Part shown: positions 47,467 through 56,091 of the stretch, in pieces
How positions within the stretch are numbered: the stretch's first letter is position 1
Layout: each line of letters opens with the position of its first letter
Source of the DNA: Oscillospiraceae bacterium
GTDB taxonomy: Bacteria; Bacillota; Clostridia; Oscillospirales; Oscillospiraceae
Assembly (NCBI GenBank): GCA_017550645.1
Contig: JAFZOI010000016.1
Coordinates: 186,001-250,000, forward strand
Reading direction: 5' to 3'
Length of the DNA: 64,000 nt
The notes under the pieces: generated by a model
Told to the model about the DNA's origin: nothing
The model's database searches: none
What the model saw: only the letters and a program-made list of their open reading frames with translations
Made by a program: the position numbers and the translations under genes

Positions 47467-48216
47467 TTATTCGTTTTCTTTTTCGAGCGTTTCGAGGACG
47501 TCTGTCATTCCCCGCCACTCGCGGATATGCAGGAATTCAAACGGCGGCGCGTAATCAGCTATTATTTCTCTGCCAGGTCCGGGGATGGAGCCGTTATCGT
47601 ACCAGACGGGGAAAATGCCTGCGCCGTGCGGTCCTCCGACGTCTTTGCGCGGCTGGTCGCCGCAATACCATATCTCGCCGGGCGTCAGTCCGGACTTTCT
47701 GACCGCCGTATCGAAGAGGACCTTCGACGGCTTCCGGAACATATAGTCGGACGAAGTCATGACGAATTCGAATCTGTTGCGGGGCAGAAGTCTGTCGAGC
47801 CGCCGCTTTAATGCTTCGCCGGAGAACGTGAGGTTGCTGATGACCGCGCTTCTGATGCCCTTTGAGTTTATAAAGTCGAGCATCTCGGCGGCTCCCGGCA
47901 TGACGTCTCCGGGAGAAGCCCCGTCCCAGAATACGGTCTCCATCTCGAGCGGAGTCAGCGATAACTCGATCCCGAGCAGCTCATACAGTACCTTGTCGCG
48001 GGTTCGCGCCGACATCTCGATACCGAGCTCGCGAAGGGACATCCTTGTATCGTTAAAGATGATCTCAGCCTGTTTTCTTATTTCCTCGAGGGAATATCCG
48101 CCCGGATTTCTGGTGATATGCTCAAAAAGCGCGCGGTCGCCGCGCTCGGGGTCCCAGCCGGGTTCCCACAGGAGCGTGTGTCCGTAATCGAATATTATCA
48201 TTTTAGGGTATTTCAT
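47467..48216 (-). CDS. HAD superfamily hydrolase
   Basis: A 249-residue HAD protein: FDYGHTLLWEPG (motif I, nucleophile Asp present), SAVISNLTFS (motif II), RKPSKVLFD (motif III Lys) and WYCGDQPRKDV (motif IV). The usual second Asp of DxDGT is a Gly (DYGHT), so general acid-base catalysis may be altered. Start ATG 48216 has GAGGAAG upstream; a TTG five codons earlier is possible. Confidence 0.8.
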   Translation of the reverse strand: MKYPKMIIFDYGHTLLWEPGWDPERGDRALFEHITRNPGGYSLEEIRKQAEIIFNDTRMSLRELGIEMSARTRDKVLYELLGIELSLTPLEMETVFWDGASPGDVMPGAAEMLDFINSKGIRSAVISNLTFSGEALKRRLDRLLPRNRFEFVMTSSDYMFRKPSKVLFDTAVRKSGLTPGEIWYCGDQPRKDVGGPHGAGIFPVWYDNGSIPGPGREIIADYAPPFEFLHIREWRGMTDVLETLEKENE

Positions 48217-48429
48217 ATTTCGCTTCCTCAAGTCCCCATCTGTGTCATATGGGAACGGTTATTTCCGCGGCGCGATTCATTGTCGGATCAGTTTCACGAC
48301 TGATTCGACATGCCTTGGGACAATAGCGTGAATAAAAACTGTCATATCTAAGCTGTTGTCACGACCCTCGACGTCAGGAAAATGCCGTCGACCGGTTGCG
48401 TCAGGGCCCCTGGATAAATTGTATTGATT
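48217..48429. other. Intergenic spacer, AT-richer than surroundings
   Basis: 213 bases with no convincing frame. It holds a hairpin-repeat relative (GGGAACGGTTATTTCCGCGG, 48251-48270) and an ATCAGT/ACTGAT inverted repeat. I find no clear promoter. Confidence 0.5.
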
Positions 48430-48972
48430 CTATGAACCGGAGTTTATCAGATCACTCCTGCCCTCCGGACCCTCATGAAAAATGGACTCAAATATCCGCT
48501 CTGCGCATTCCTCAGCGGACATCGCGTGCGTGTCGACCGTCAGATCATAGCCGTCTTTCGGGAAGAGGTACGCATCGGATGCTTCCGCTGACCCCGGGCA
48601 GCGGTTTCCACGGGCTGCCTCCCGCGTCTTAAGGATTTCTCTCGGGCACGTCACTCGAATCAGCTTCATATTGCAGGCATGGAATGCGTCTGTCAGTTGA
48701 TCAAAGATGCGTTTGCTCGTGATCACATGGTCGATGATCACTCCGCCGCAGGAGCGTAACGCACGCGACGCCGCTTCTAAAAGCGCAGGGGAGATCTCGA
48801 ACACATCATCCTCATAGATCGCCTCGTGCGAAGACATGTTCAGATAGTCGTCGATCGAAACGATCTCATACAAATCGCCGCGCTTCTTCAGGATCAATTT
48901 CCGCAGGATGTGTGACAATGTTGATTTTCCGCTGCTGGAAGGACCATTAAGCAGAATAATAAACTGTTCCAT
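48430..48972 (-). CDS. Chloramphenicol phosphotransferase-like P-loop protein
   Basis: A 180-residue P-loop kinase with Walker A LLNGPSSSGKSTLSHIL, then SIDDYLNMS and GGVIIDHVI, matching the chloramphenicol 3-O-phosphotransferase-like family. Whether it acts on the drug or another small molecule is unknown. Its codons use fewer G/C third bases than its neighbours, suggesting later acquisition. Confidence 0.78.
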   Translation of the reverse strand: MEQFIILLNGPSSSGKSTLSHILRKLILKKRGDLYEIVSIDDYLNMSSHEAIYEDDVFEISPALLEAASRALRSCGGVIIDHVITSKRIFDQLTDAFHACNMKLIRVTCPREILKTREAARGNRCPGSAEASDAYLFPKDGYDLTVDTHAMSAEECAERIFESIFHEGPEGRSDLINSGS

Positions 48973-48983
48973 ATCATCTCACT

Positions 48984-50345
48984 CTATCCAACACCAATCA
49001 AACTTTTTTTCATCAATACCACCGTCTCCACATGGCTGGTCGCGGGGAACATGTCATAGCTCGCCGCCGCGGCGGCGGTATAGTCCGGAGCGAAGATGCG
49101 CAGGTCGCGCGCGAGGGTCGCGGGGTCGCAGGAGACGTAGACGACGCGCTCGGGCGACATGCGGATTATCTCCGCTATGACGGCGGGGTCGAGCCCGGCG
49201 CGCGGCGGGTCGACTACGATAACGTCGGGCTTCGTTCCCGCGTCGGCGAGCCTTTTCGAAGCCTCGGCCGCATCGGCGAGGATGAACTCCGCGTTCTCCA
49301 CGCCGTTAGTTCTCGCGTTGTCGCGCGCGTCGGCGACGGCGGAGGCGACGACCTCGGCGCCTATGACGCGCCCGCAGGAGCGCGCCGCGCAGAGGCCTAT
49401 CGTGCCCGTCCCGCAGTAGAGGTCGAGCAGGAGGCCGCGGCCGTCGAGGCCGCAGTATTCTATTGCCTTTGAGTAGAGCCTCTCGGTCTGGCGGCGGTTT
49501 ATCTGGAAAAATGACGTCGGCGAGAGCGAAAAGCGCAGGCCGAGCAGCGTATCCGTCAGCCGCTCCGCGCCCCGGAGCACGCGCTCGTCGCCGGAGAGGA
49601 CGGCGTTGCCGCGCGAGGAGTTTATATCCAGCACGACGGAGGCGAGCCCCGGCACGCCCTCGCGCAGGGCTTCGACGAGGGAGGCCGTCTCGCGCGGAGC
49701 GCGGGCGCAGACGACGCAGACGGCGGTCTCGCCGCCGGAAGACGTGCGCGTCATGAGGCGGCGCACGCAGCCCTTCCCCGTTTTCTCGTCGTATTCGGGG
49801 ACGCCCGTCCCGTCCATCCAGCCGCGCAGCGCGGCGGCTGCGGCGTTGGCCGCGTCGGTCTGCAAAAGGCAGCTATCTATGGGCAGGACGTCGTGGCTGC
49901 GGGCCCTGTAAAAGCCCGTTACGGCCTTTCCCGCGGCGCGGGAGACGGCGAAGACGGCCTTGTTGCGGTAGCCGAAGCGAGACTCCGACGGGACGACCTC
50001 GTCCACGCGCAGGCCGAGCCCGCCTATGCGCTCGAGCGCGGCGTTGACGCGCTCTTTTTTGATGCGGAGCTCCTCGGAGTAGTCGGCGTGGAGCAGGGCG
50101 CAGCCGCCGCAGCGCGGGAAATGAGGGCACGCCGGCGCGACGCGGTGGGGCGAGGGCTCGATTATCTCCTCGGCCTTCGCCCAGACGGCGGCGGATTTGA
50201 CGCGCATGATGTGCGCGAGGCACGTCTCGCCGGGGAGCGCGCCATTTACGAAGACGGCGCGTCCGTCTATATGGGCGACGCCCTCGCCTCCGCTCGCGGC
50301 TCCGTCTATATGCGCCGTGACGACGTCGTTTTTCTTAAGCTCCAT
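48984..50345 (-). CDS. rlmD: 23S rRNA (uracil-C5)-methyltransferase RlmD family, with TRAM domain
   Basis: A 453-residue RlmD/RumA-type enzyme. An N-terminal TRAM domain (about 1-60) is followed by the Fe-S motif ACPHFPRCGGC with a later Cys, then SAM motif LLLDLYCGTGTIGL, VVDPPRAGLD and YVSCDPATLARD (catalytic Cys) and a final SHVETVVLM glutamate. Start ATG 50345 has GGGAGGA upstream. It has its own promoter on the divergent side. Confidence 0.9.
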   Translation of the reverse strand: MELKKNDVVTAHIDGAASGGEGVAHIDGRAVFVNGALPGETCLAHIMRVKSAAVWAKAEEIIEPSPHRVAPACPHFPRCGGCALLHADYSEELRIKKERVNAALERIGGLGLRVDEVVPSESRFGYRNKAVFAVSRAAGKAVTGFYRARSHDVLPIDSCLLQTDAANAAAAALRGWMDGTGVPEYDEKTGKGCVRRLMTRTSSGGETAVCVVCARAPRETASLVEALREGVPGLASVVLDINSSRGNAVLSGDERVLRGAERLTDTLLGLRFSLSPTSFFQINRRQTERLYSKAIEYCGLDGRGLLLDLYCGTGTIGLCAARSCGRVIGAEVVASAVADARDNARTNGVENAEFILADAAEASKRLADAGTKPDVIVVDPPRAGLDPAVIAEIIRMSPERVVYVSCDPATLARDLRIFAPDYTAAAAASYDMFPATSHVETVVLMKKSLIGVG

Positions 50346-50376
50346 ATTCCGTCCTCCCGTGTTCGGGCTTTTATTG

Positions 50377-50405
50377 ATTTTATAACACGAGGGGCGGGTT
50401 TTCAA
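50377..50405 (-). promoter_or_regulatory. Promoter of rlmD
   Basis: Minus-strand TTGAAA (50400-50405) and TAAAAT (50377-50382) with a 17-base spacer; the start codon lies about 30 bases downstream. Confidence 0.6.
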
Positions 50406-50460
50406 GCCCGCGCGGGCCCGCGGGAACCGCCGAATTTCGCTTCTTTGAGGTAAATTGCTA

Positions 50461-50489
50461 TTGCAAATCGCTCCGTAATTTGTTAATAT
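50461..50489 (+). promoter_or_regulatory. Promoter of the zinc-ribbon gene
   Basis: TTGCAA (50461-50466), a 17-base spacer and TAATAT (50484-50489), divergent from the rlmD promoter. Confidence 0.6.
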
Positions 50490-50550
50490 ACTGTAAACAG
50501 CCATATAATCGGCGGGAGGCTCCCGCCAATCAAAAGAAAGGATGTCGAAT

Positions 50551-51003
50551 ATGTTTTGTGTAAAGTGCGGCGCCGAGATCGAAGACGGCACCCAGTTCTG
50601 CCCGAAGTGCGGCGCCACTCAGGAGCCCCCCGTCGCGGCCCCCGCCGAGCCCGTTTATAACGCCGCTCCCGCCGCGGCTCCCGCAGCCGAAGCCGGCAAG
50701 TCCAAGTCCATCGTCTCACTGGTCTGCGGCATAGCCTCCATAGTCCTCTCCGGATTCTTCTCCGCCAGATGGGTGGGCGTCGTCCTCGGCATCATCGGCC
50801 TCGTGGCCGCCATCGTCGGCCTGAGCATGACCAAGGCCGCCAGAGCCGAAATGGAAGCCGCCGGCATCGATCCCTCGACGGGCAAGATGGCTCAGGTCGG
50901 CAAGATCCTCTCGATCATCGGCCTCATCTGCGCTATAATCGCCATCATCGTCGCGATAATCCTCGCCATCGTCTACTGCAGCGTCAAGAAGTACCTCTAT
51001 TGA
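50551..51003 (+). CDS. Zinc-ribbon membrane protein (DUF4190-like)
   Basis: A 150-residue protein with an N-terminal double CxxC zinc ribbon (CVKCGAEIEDGTQFCPKCG), an Ala/Pro-rich linker and two or three membrane helices, a common Firmicute architecture of unknown function. ATG 50551 is chosen because GAAAGGA is well spaced from it, whereas the ATG at 50542 abuts that site. Confidence 0.8.
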   Translation: MFCVKCGAEIEDGTQFCPKCGATQEPPVAAPAEPVYNAAPAAAPAAEAGKSKSIVSLVCGIASIVLSGFFSARWVGVVLGIIGLVAAIVGLSMTKAARAEMEAAGIDPSTGKMAQVGKILSIIGLICAIIAIIVAIILAIVYCSVKKYLY

Positions 51004-51016
51004 TAAGACCCGTCAG

Positions 51017-51048
51017 GCGCCGGCCCGCAAGCGCGGGTCGGCGCTTTT
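51017..51048 (+). terminator. Weak terminator or hairpin before lgt
   Basis: A 12-bp stem with one G-T pair (51017-51028 with 51033-51044) followed by four T residues. It may let part of the transcript read into lgt. Confidence 0.6.
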
Positions 51049-51082
51049 CCCTGCCCTCGGGCAGCTTTGAAAGGTTGGCTTT

Positions 51083-51850
51083 ATGGAATACGTGACGATA
51101 TTCGGCCGCCCCTTTCCCATATACGGGCTCTGCGTCCTCGCGGGGATACTCCTCGCGGCGGCGACGATACTCGTCCGCGGCCGTAAAGAGGAGCGCGATC
51201 TTGATTTTCTGACGTTCCTCTGCGCCTGCGTCGGGCTCTACGTCGGGGCGAAGCTCCTCTATCTCATCACGATAGCCCCGCGGCTCATAGTGCGCCCCGA
51301 GCTCCTGCGCGACCCGGAGTTCGTCGAGTCCATCGTCTCGGGCGGCTTCGTATTCTACGGCGGGCTCATCGGCGCCGTCGCCGGCATAGCGATATACTGC
51401 CGCGCGATGAAGCGGCGCTTTCTCGCCGTGCTCGACACGCTCATCCCCTGCGCCGCGATAGGCCAGGCGGCGGGGCGCGTCGGATGCCATCTAGTCGGCT
51501 GCTGCTACGGCGTCCCGTATTCGGGGCCTCTTGCCGTCACGTATCCCGTCGGAGAGCACGCCTTCGGAGGCGTGCCGCTTTTCCCGGTGCAGCTTGCCGA
51601 ATCGGCTCTGCTCGTGGTAATATATATCGTGCTGATGCTGCTCGGGCGCAGGCGCGAGGGCTTCGCCTCGGGGCTCTACCTCGTCTGCTCGGCCGTCACG
51701 CGCTTTCTGCTCGAATTCGCGCGCGGCGACGCCGAGCGCGGGATATTCCTCGGGCTCGCGACCTCGCAGTGGATAGCTCTGCTGATACTGCTCCCGCTCG
51801 GCATATTTCTCATCGCGCGCTCGGCGCGCAGGAAAGGAAAAGAGATATGA
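51083..51850 (+). CDS. lgt: Prolipoprotein diacylglyceryl transferase
   Basis: A 255-residue membrane enzyme with about seven helices and Lgt signatures FVFYGGLIG and GRVGCHLVGCCYGVPY, the variant common in Firmicutes. It moves diacylglycerol onto the lipobox cysteine of prelipoproteins such as ModA here. Its stop overlaps the rmlA start (ATGA). Confidence 0.85.
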   Translation: MEYVTIFGRPFPIYGLCVLAGILLAAATILVRGRKEERDLDFLTFLCACVGLYVGAKLLYLITIAPRLIVRPELLRDPEFVESIVSGGFVFYGGLIGAVAGIAIYCRAMKRRFLAVLDTLIPCAAIGQAAGRVGCHLVGCCYGVPYSGPLAVTYPVGEHAFGGVPLFPVQLAESALLVVIYIVLMLLGRRREGFASGLYLVCSAVTRFLLEFARGDAERGIFLGLATSQWIALLILLPLGIFLIARSARRKGKEI

Positions 51851-52710
51851 AAGGCATCATCCTCGCGGCCGGAAAGGGCACGCGGCTCTACCCCATGACC
51901 AAGCCCGTCTGCAAGCCCCTTCTGCCGATTTACGACAAACCCATGATCTTCTACCCTCTATGCGTCCTTCAGCAGGCGGGCATAAGCGACGTCCTCATCA
52001 TCACGCCGCCCGGCGAGACGGAGCCCTTCGAGCGCCTTTTCGGCGACGGGTCGCATCTCGGCATGCGGATATGCTACCGCGAGCAGCCCGTGCAGCGCGG
52101 CATAGCCGACGCCTTTATAATCGGCGCGGACTTCATCGGCACGGACAGGGTCTGCCTCGTCCTCGGAGACAACGTGTTTTACGGCGAGGGGCTGGAGGCG
52201 AAGCTCGCCAAGGCCGCCGCGAACGAGGACGGAGCGACGATCTTCGGGTATTGGGTCGAGGATCCGCGCGCCTTCGGCGTAGTCGAGTTCGATGCGGACG
52301 GCAGGGCGATAAGCATTGAGGAAAAGCCCGCGGTCCCGCGCTCGAACTACATAGTCCCGGGCCTGTATTTCTATTCCTCCGACGTCGTCGGCATAGCGAA
52401 GACGCTGAGGCCCTCGGCGCGCGGCGAGCTCGAGATAACCGACGTCAACAGCGTCTATCTCGCGCAGGGCAGGCTCGGCGTCGTGACGCTCGGGAGCGAG
52501 TTCACGTGGCTCGACGCGGGGACGGAGGACAGCCTGCTCGACAGCGCGCGCACTATAGCGGAGTTCGAAAAGAAGACGGGGCGCTGCGTTGCCTGCGTCG
52601 AGGAGCAGAGCTATCGCAACGGCTGGATAGGCGCGCAAGAGCTCCGCGCGCTCGGGACCGAGCTGGAAAAAACGAAATACGGAAAATACATCCTCTCGCT
52701 TCTCGGCTGA
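51847..52710 (+). CDS. rmlA: Glucose-1-phosphate thymidylyltransferase RmlA
   Basis: A 287-residue nucleotidyltransferase with KGIILAAGKGTRLYPMT, KPLLPIYDKPMIFYPL, LVLGDNVFYG and TWLDAGTEDSLLDS. It makes dTDP-glucose for rhamnose-type sugars. The other rml genes are not in the window. Coupled to lgt by a four-base overlap. Confidence 0.92.
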   Translation: MKGIILAAGKGTRLYPMTKPVCKPLLPIYDKPMIFYPLCVLQQAGISDVLIITPPGETEPFERLFGDGSHLGMRICYREQPVQRGIADAFIIGADFIGTDRVCLVLGDNVFYGEGLEAKLAKAAANEDGATIFGYWVEDPRAFGVVEFDADGRAISIEEKPAVPRSNYIVPGLYFYSSDVVGIAKTLRPSARGELEITDVNSVYLAQGRLGVVTLGSEFTWLDAGTEDSLLDSARTIAEFEKKTGRCVACVEEQSYRNGWIGAQELRALGTELEKTKYGKYILSLLG

Positions 52711-52733
52711 AGCGGAGGCCCGACATATATCCC

Positions 52734-52768
52734 CCGCCCGCGGAATAAACTTCCGCGGGCGGTTTTTT
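52734..52768 (+). terminator. Terminator after rmlA
   Basis: A 12-bp stem (52734-52745 with 52751-52762) followed by six T residues. Confidence 0.85.
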
Positions 52769-52815
52769 CCGCCCTTTTTGCCGCATTTATGCTTCGCGCG
52801 GAGGGCGCGAAATTA

Positions 52816-52844
52816 TTGCACGCTTCGACAAAATGTGATATAAT
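52816..52844 (+). promoter_or_regulatory. Promoter of the acyl-activation operon
   Basis: TTGCAC (52816-52821), a 17-base spacer and a perfect TATAAT (52839-52844), about 35 bases before the first gene. No other promoter is evident until the window ends, so it may drive all eleven genes. Confidence 0.72.
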
Positions 52845-52886
52845 TTATTAAATCTATGCTTTGGCGGAAAAAACGGGACGGAACAC

Positions 52887-54800
52887 ATGAAAAACCCCAC
52901 GATCGCGGGCTTTTCCCGCATCAACGACTACGTAAAAGACAAGCTTCGCCGCTTCGAGAGCATGGAGCCCGGCTTCGCCTCGCTCTTCGAGCTCATGTTC
53001 TCCGAGAGGGACAACGTGCTCTATGAGGTCAGCGAGGGCTACAGGATAGTCCGCACGACCTACGGCGAGGCGCGCGAGGCCGCGATCGGGAAGTCGGCCG
53101 CGCTGTCCCGCATGCTCGCGGACGTCCCGCGCGGAGCCGTCGTCGGCATATATCTGGAAAACGGGCCGGAGTGGATAGAGACGCTCTGGGCCGTTCTGCG
53201 AAGCGGCTTCCGTCCGCTGCTGATGAACATGCGCCTCGACGACGAGACGCTGCGCGAGGCCCTGCGCGAGGCAGACGCCGCCGCGGTCATATCCGAGAGC
53301 CGCGAATTCGGCGTCCGCGCCATACACGGGCTCCCGCCCGAAGAGGCGGACGGCGGCGAGACAGAATTCGCCGAGGAGCTCCTCGTCATGAGCTCGGGCA
53401 CGAGCGGCGGGGTCAAGCTCTGCGCCTACGGCGCGGAGGAATTCCGCCTGCAGATCCGCGACAGTCTCGACATCATCCTCAAATGCAAGGCGATGAAAAA
53501 GCTCTGTAACGGGCAGATAAAGCATCTCGACTTTCTCCCGTTTTACCATATATTCGGCCTGACGGCGGTCTACGTCTGGTTCGGCTTCTTCGCGCGCACG
53601 TTCGTGCATCTAAACGACCTCGCGCCGCAGACGATAGTCAACACCATACGCCGCCACGAGGTCACGCACGTCTTCTCCGTCCCGCTCTTCTGGGAGAAGG
53701 TCCGCGAGCAGGCGCTGCGCGTCATCGACGAGCGCGGCAAGCGCGCTAAGTTCGACAGGGCGCTCGCCCTCTCGCTGAAGATAAGCGGAGTGCCGCTGCT
53801 CGGCCCGCTTTTCGCCAAGCTCGCCTTCCGCGAGGTGCGGGATAACCTCTTCGGGGAGAGCATAAGCTTTATGATAACGGGCGGGAGCGCGATCCCCGCG
53901 CGCGTTCTGGAGTTTTTTAACGGCATCGGCTACCGCCTCGCCAACGGCTACGGCATGACCGAGACGGGCATCACCTCCGTCGAGCTCTCGGACAGCGTCC
54001 GCGTGCGCTGCACGGGCTCCGTCGGGAGACCCATGAGCTCGATAACGTACTCGCGCGGGCCCGACGGCGGGCTCCGCGTCTCGGGGACGTCGACGGCCAA
54101 ATACATAATAGAGGGCGGCGCGCGCCGGGAGCGCGAAGCCGTTTTCGATACGCGCGATCTCGCCGAGGAAAAGGGCGGCCGCTGGTATATCCTCGGACGG
54201 CGCGACGACCTCGTCGTCTCCCCGGGCGGGGAAAACCTCAATCCCGAGATCATCGAGCAGAGATTCGACATAGACGGCCTCGACGGGGTCTGCCTCGTCG
54301 CGGACAGGCGCGGCGGGGAGAGCGTCCCCGTCCTGCTCGCGGGCATAGGCCGCGGCTGCTCGCCCGCTAAGGCGGAAAAGCTCGGCTCGGCCGTGCGCGG
54401 GCGCATAGGCGAGCTGGGGCTCGCCCCGGAGATAAAGAGCGTCGTCCTCGTAGCGGACCGGCTCATCGGCCCGGACGAATTCAAGCTCAACCGCAGAAGG
54501 CTCGCCGCCGCGCTCGAAAGCGGGTCTCTCCCCGTATTCGACCCCTCCGAACAGGTCGAGGCGCCCGACGATCCCCTCTGCGCGGAGATACTCGGGATGT
54601 TCGCCGCCGCGCTCGGAAGGGAGCCCGGCTCCGTCTCGTATACGGCCGATTTCTTCCTCGACCTCGGCGGGTCGAGCCTCGACTACTTCGCCATGATCGC
54701 CGCCCTGCGCGAGCGGTTCGGCATAGACTTCCCCACCGAGGCGGGCAGCAGCCTTGGCAGCGCCGAGGCGCTGTATGAGTACGTAAAGGCCAAGATATGA
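52887..54800 (+). CDS. Adenylate-forming enzyme (ANL superfamily) with C-terminal carrier domain
   Basis: A 637-residue protein. An ANL adenylation domain has the phosphate-binding loop VMSSGTSGGVK (usual Pro-Lys-Gly replaced by Gly-Val-Lys), NGYGMTETG and YILGRRDDLVVSPGGENL, with a C-terminal lysine in DEFKLNRRRL. A carrier domain from about residue 550 has the phosphopantetheine site LDLGGSSLDYF. It would activate an acyl chain as acyl-AMP and load it on its own carrier arm. It starts the tight lipid operon and its stop overlaps the next gene (ATGA). Substrate unknown. Confidence 0.83.
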   Translation: MKNPTIAGFSRINDYVKDKLRRFESMEPGFASLFELMFSERDNVLYEVSEGYRIVRTTYGEAREAAIGKSAALSRMLADVPRGAVVGIYLENGPEWIETLWAVLRSGFRPLLMNMRLDDETLREALREADAAAVISESREFGVRAIHGLPPEEADGGETEFAEELLVMSSGTSGGVKLCAYGAEEFRLQIRDSLDIILKCKAMKKLCNGQIKHLDFLPFYHIFGLTAVYVWFGFFARTFVHLNDLAPQTIVNTIRRHEVTHVFSVPLFWEKVREQALRVIDERGKRAKFDRALALSLKISGVPLLGPLFAKLAFREVRDNLFGESISFMITGGSAIPARVLEFFNGIGYRLANGYGMTETGITSVELSDSVRVRCTGSVGRPMSSITYSRGPDGGLRVSGTSTAKYIIEGGARREREAVFDTRDLAEEKGGRWYILGRRDDLVVSPGGENLNPEIIEQRFDIDGLDGVCLVADRRGGESVPVLLAGIGRGCSPAKAEKLGSAVRGRIGELGLAPEIKSVVLVADRLIGPDEFKLNRRRLAAALESGSLPVFDPSEQVEAPDDPLCAEILGMFAAALGREPGSVSYTADFFLDLGGSSLDYFAMIAALRERFGIDFPTEAGSSLGSAEALYEYVKAKI

Positions 54801-55447
54801 TCCGATTCTGGAACGCCTTTGTAAAAATATCGGGCTGGCCCGTCCAGCTCTTGTGCTTCCGCACGAAGGTGCATTACGCGGACCGCGCGAAGCAGGGCCG
54901 ACGCATCAGGGGGCCGGCGATGATCATATCCAATCACACCGCCGTCTACGACTACGTCGTCTGGCTCTTCGTCTTCTTTTCGAGGACGCTCCGCTTTCAG
55001 ATGGCCGAGCTCCTCTTCCGCAAGAAGCCGCTGGGCTCGCTGCTCCGCGGGCTCGGCGGGATATACGTCGACCGCGACGCGCGCAACATGGGCTTCATAG
55101 CCGAGTCCGAGCGCATCCTCGAAAAAGGCGGCGTCGTCGGCATATTCCCGGAGAGCAGGCTCCCCCGCCCCGGCGAGGAGCGTCCGCTCCCCTTCGCGCC
55201 GAGCGCGGCCTACCTCGCTCTCTCTTCGGGAGCGCCGGTCATCCCGGTATACACGGACGGAGCGTATTTCTCCCTGCGCCGCCGCGCGCACGTCATCATA
55301 GGCGCGCCGTTTTACGCCGCGGATATCGCGGGCGGGGACGGCGCGGAAAGGGAGCGCATCTCGCGCGCGGCGGAGGCCATGCGCGGGATAGTCAAGGAGT
55401 TGGGTCATGAGCTCGAAAGGCAAAAAGCCGCCTCTTCTCGCGGCTGA
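54797..55447 (+). CDS. PlsC-like acyltransferase
   Basis: A 216-residue LPLAT-fold protein with SNHTAVYDY (HX4D), IYVDRD and GIFPESRLPR in place of the usual FPEGTRS. No N-terminal membrane anchor is as long as in the gene at 1893. It overlaps the next acyltransferase gene by 41 bases. Likely acyl donor is acyl-ACP or acyl-phosphate made by its neighbours. Confidence 0.82.
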   Translation: MIRFWNAFVKISGWPVQLLCFRTKVHYADRAKQGRRIRGPAMIISNHTAVYDYVVWLFVFFSRTLRFQMAELLFRKKPLGSLLRGLGGIYVDRDARNMGFIAESERILEKGGVVGIFPESRLPRPGEERPLPFAPSAAYLALSSGAPVIPVYTDGAYFSLRRRAHVIIGAPFYAADIAGGDGAERERISRAAEAMRGIVKELGHELERQKAASSRG

Positions 55448-56060
55448 ATATTTCTTCTACGACTTCACAAAGCTGACGGCGGCCCTGCCCGGGCTCCTCT
55501 GGTTCCGCCCGAAGGTGCTCTACGCCTCCGAGGCGGCGAAAAAGAAGATAAAGGGCGGCGCGCTGCTCATATCCAACCATACGGCGGTCTTCGACCCTAT
55601 CTATCTCCAGATCGCCGTCTGGTACAGGCGGCACCGCTTCGTCTGCCTGAAGGAGTTCTTCGAGAGCAGGGGCGGCTGGTTTTTCAAGGCGTTCCTCTGC
55701 ATCCCGATAGACAGGGAGAATTTCAACATCTCCTCGTTTCGCGAGATAACTGAGCACCTGAGGCGCGGCGAGCTCGTCAGCATGTTCCCGGAGGGGCACA
55801 TAAACGAGGAGACGGAGGGCGTCGCCGCCTTCAAATCGGGCATGGTGCTCATGGCGATGAGAAGCGGCGTGCCGATAGTCCCCGTCTACGTGCGCAGGTG
55901 GGAGGGCTTCCCGCGAAGGCTGACGATGGCCGTCGGCGAGGCGATTGACATAGCCGCGCTCTGCGGCGGGCGGCCGACGATGTCGCGCATTGACGAGATA
56001 TCCGCGCTGCTGCACGAAAAGGAAGACGAGCTCCGCGAGCTCGCCGAAAAACGCAGATAA
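55407..56060 (+). CDS. PlsC-like acyltransferase
   Basis: A 217-residue LPLAT-fold protein with SNHTAVFDP (HX4D), CIPIDRENF and MFPEGHINEE. It is related to its upstream neighbour, sharing WFRPKV/FRTKV and the HX4D region, so the pair probably arose by duplication. ATG 55407 has AAGGAG 7 bases upstream inside the previous gene. Two such enzymes could acylate two positions of one backbone. Confidence 0.84.
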   Translation: MSSKGKKPPLLAAEYFFYDFTKLTAALPGLLWFRPKVLYASEAAKKKIKGGALLISNHTAVFDPIYLQIAVWYRRHRFVCLKEFFESRGGWFFKAFLCIPIDRENFNISSFREITEHLRRGELVSMFPEGHINEETEGVAAFKSGMVLMAMRSGVPIVPVYVRRWEGFPRRLTMAVGEAIDIAALCGGRPTMSRIDEISALLHEKEDELRELAEKRR

Positions 56061-56091
56061 CTCAATTTACTTACTTCCGGAGGAAAACAGC

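Noticed and set aside
42081-48972. Integron cassette array
   Set aside because: The gene content is cassette-like, but I found no integrase gene and no attC-type GTTRRRY/RYYYAAC pairs in the spacers; genes also overlap in several places.
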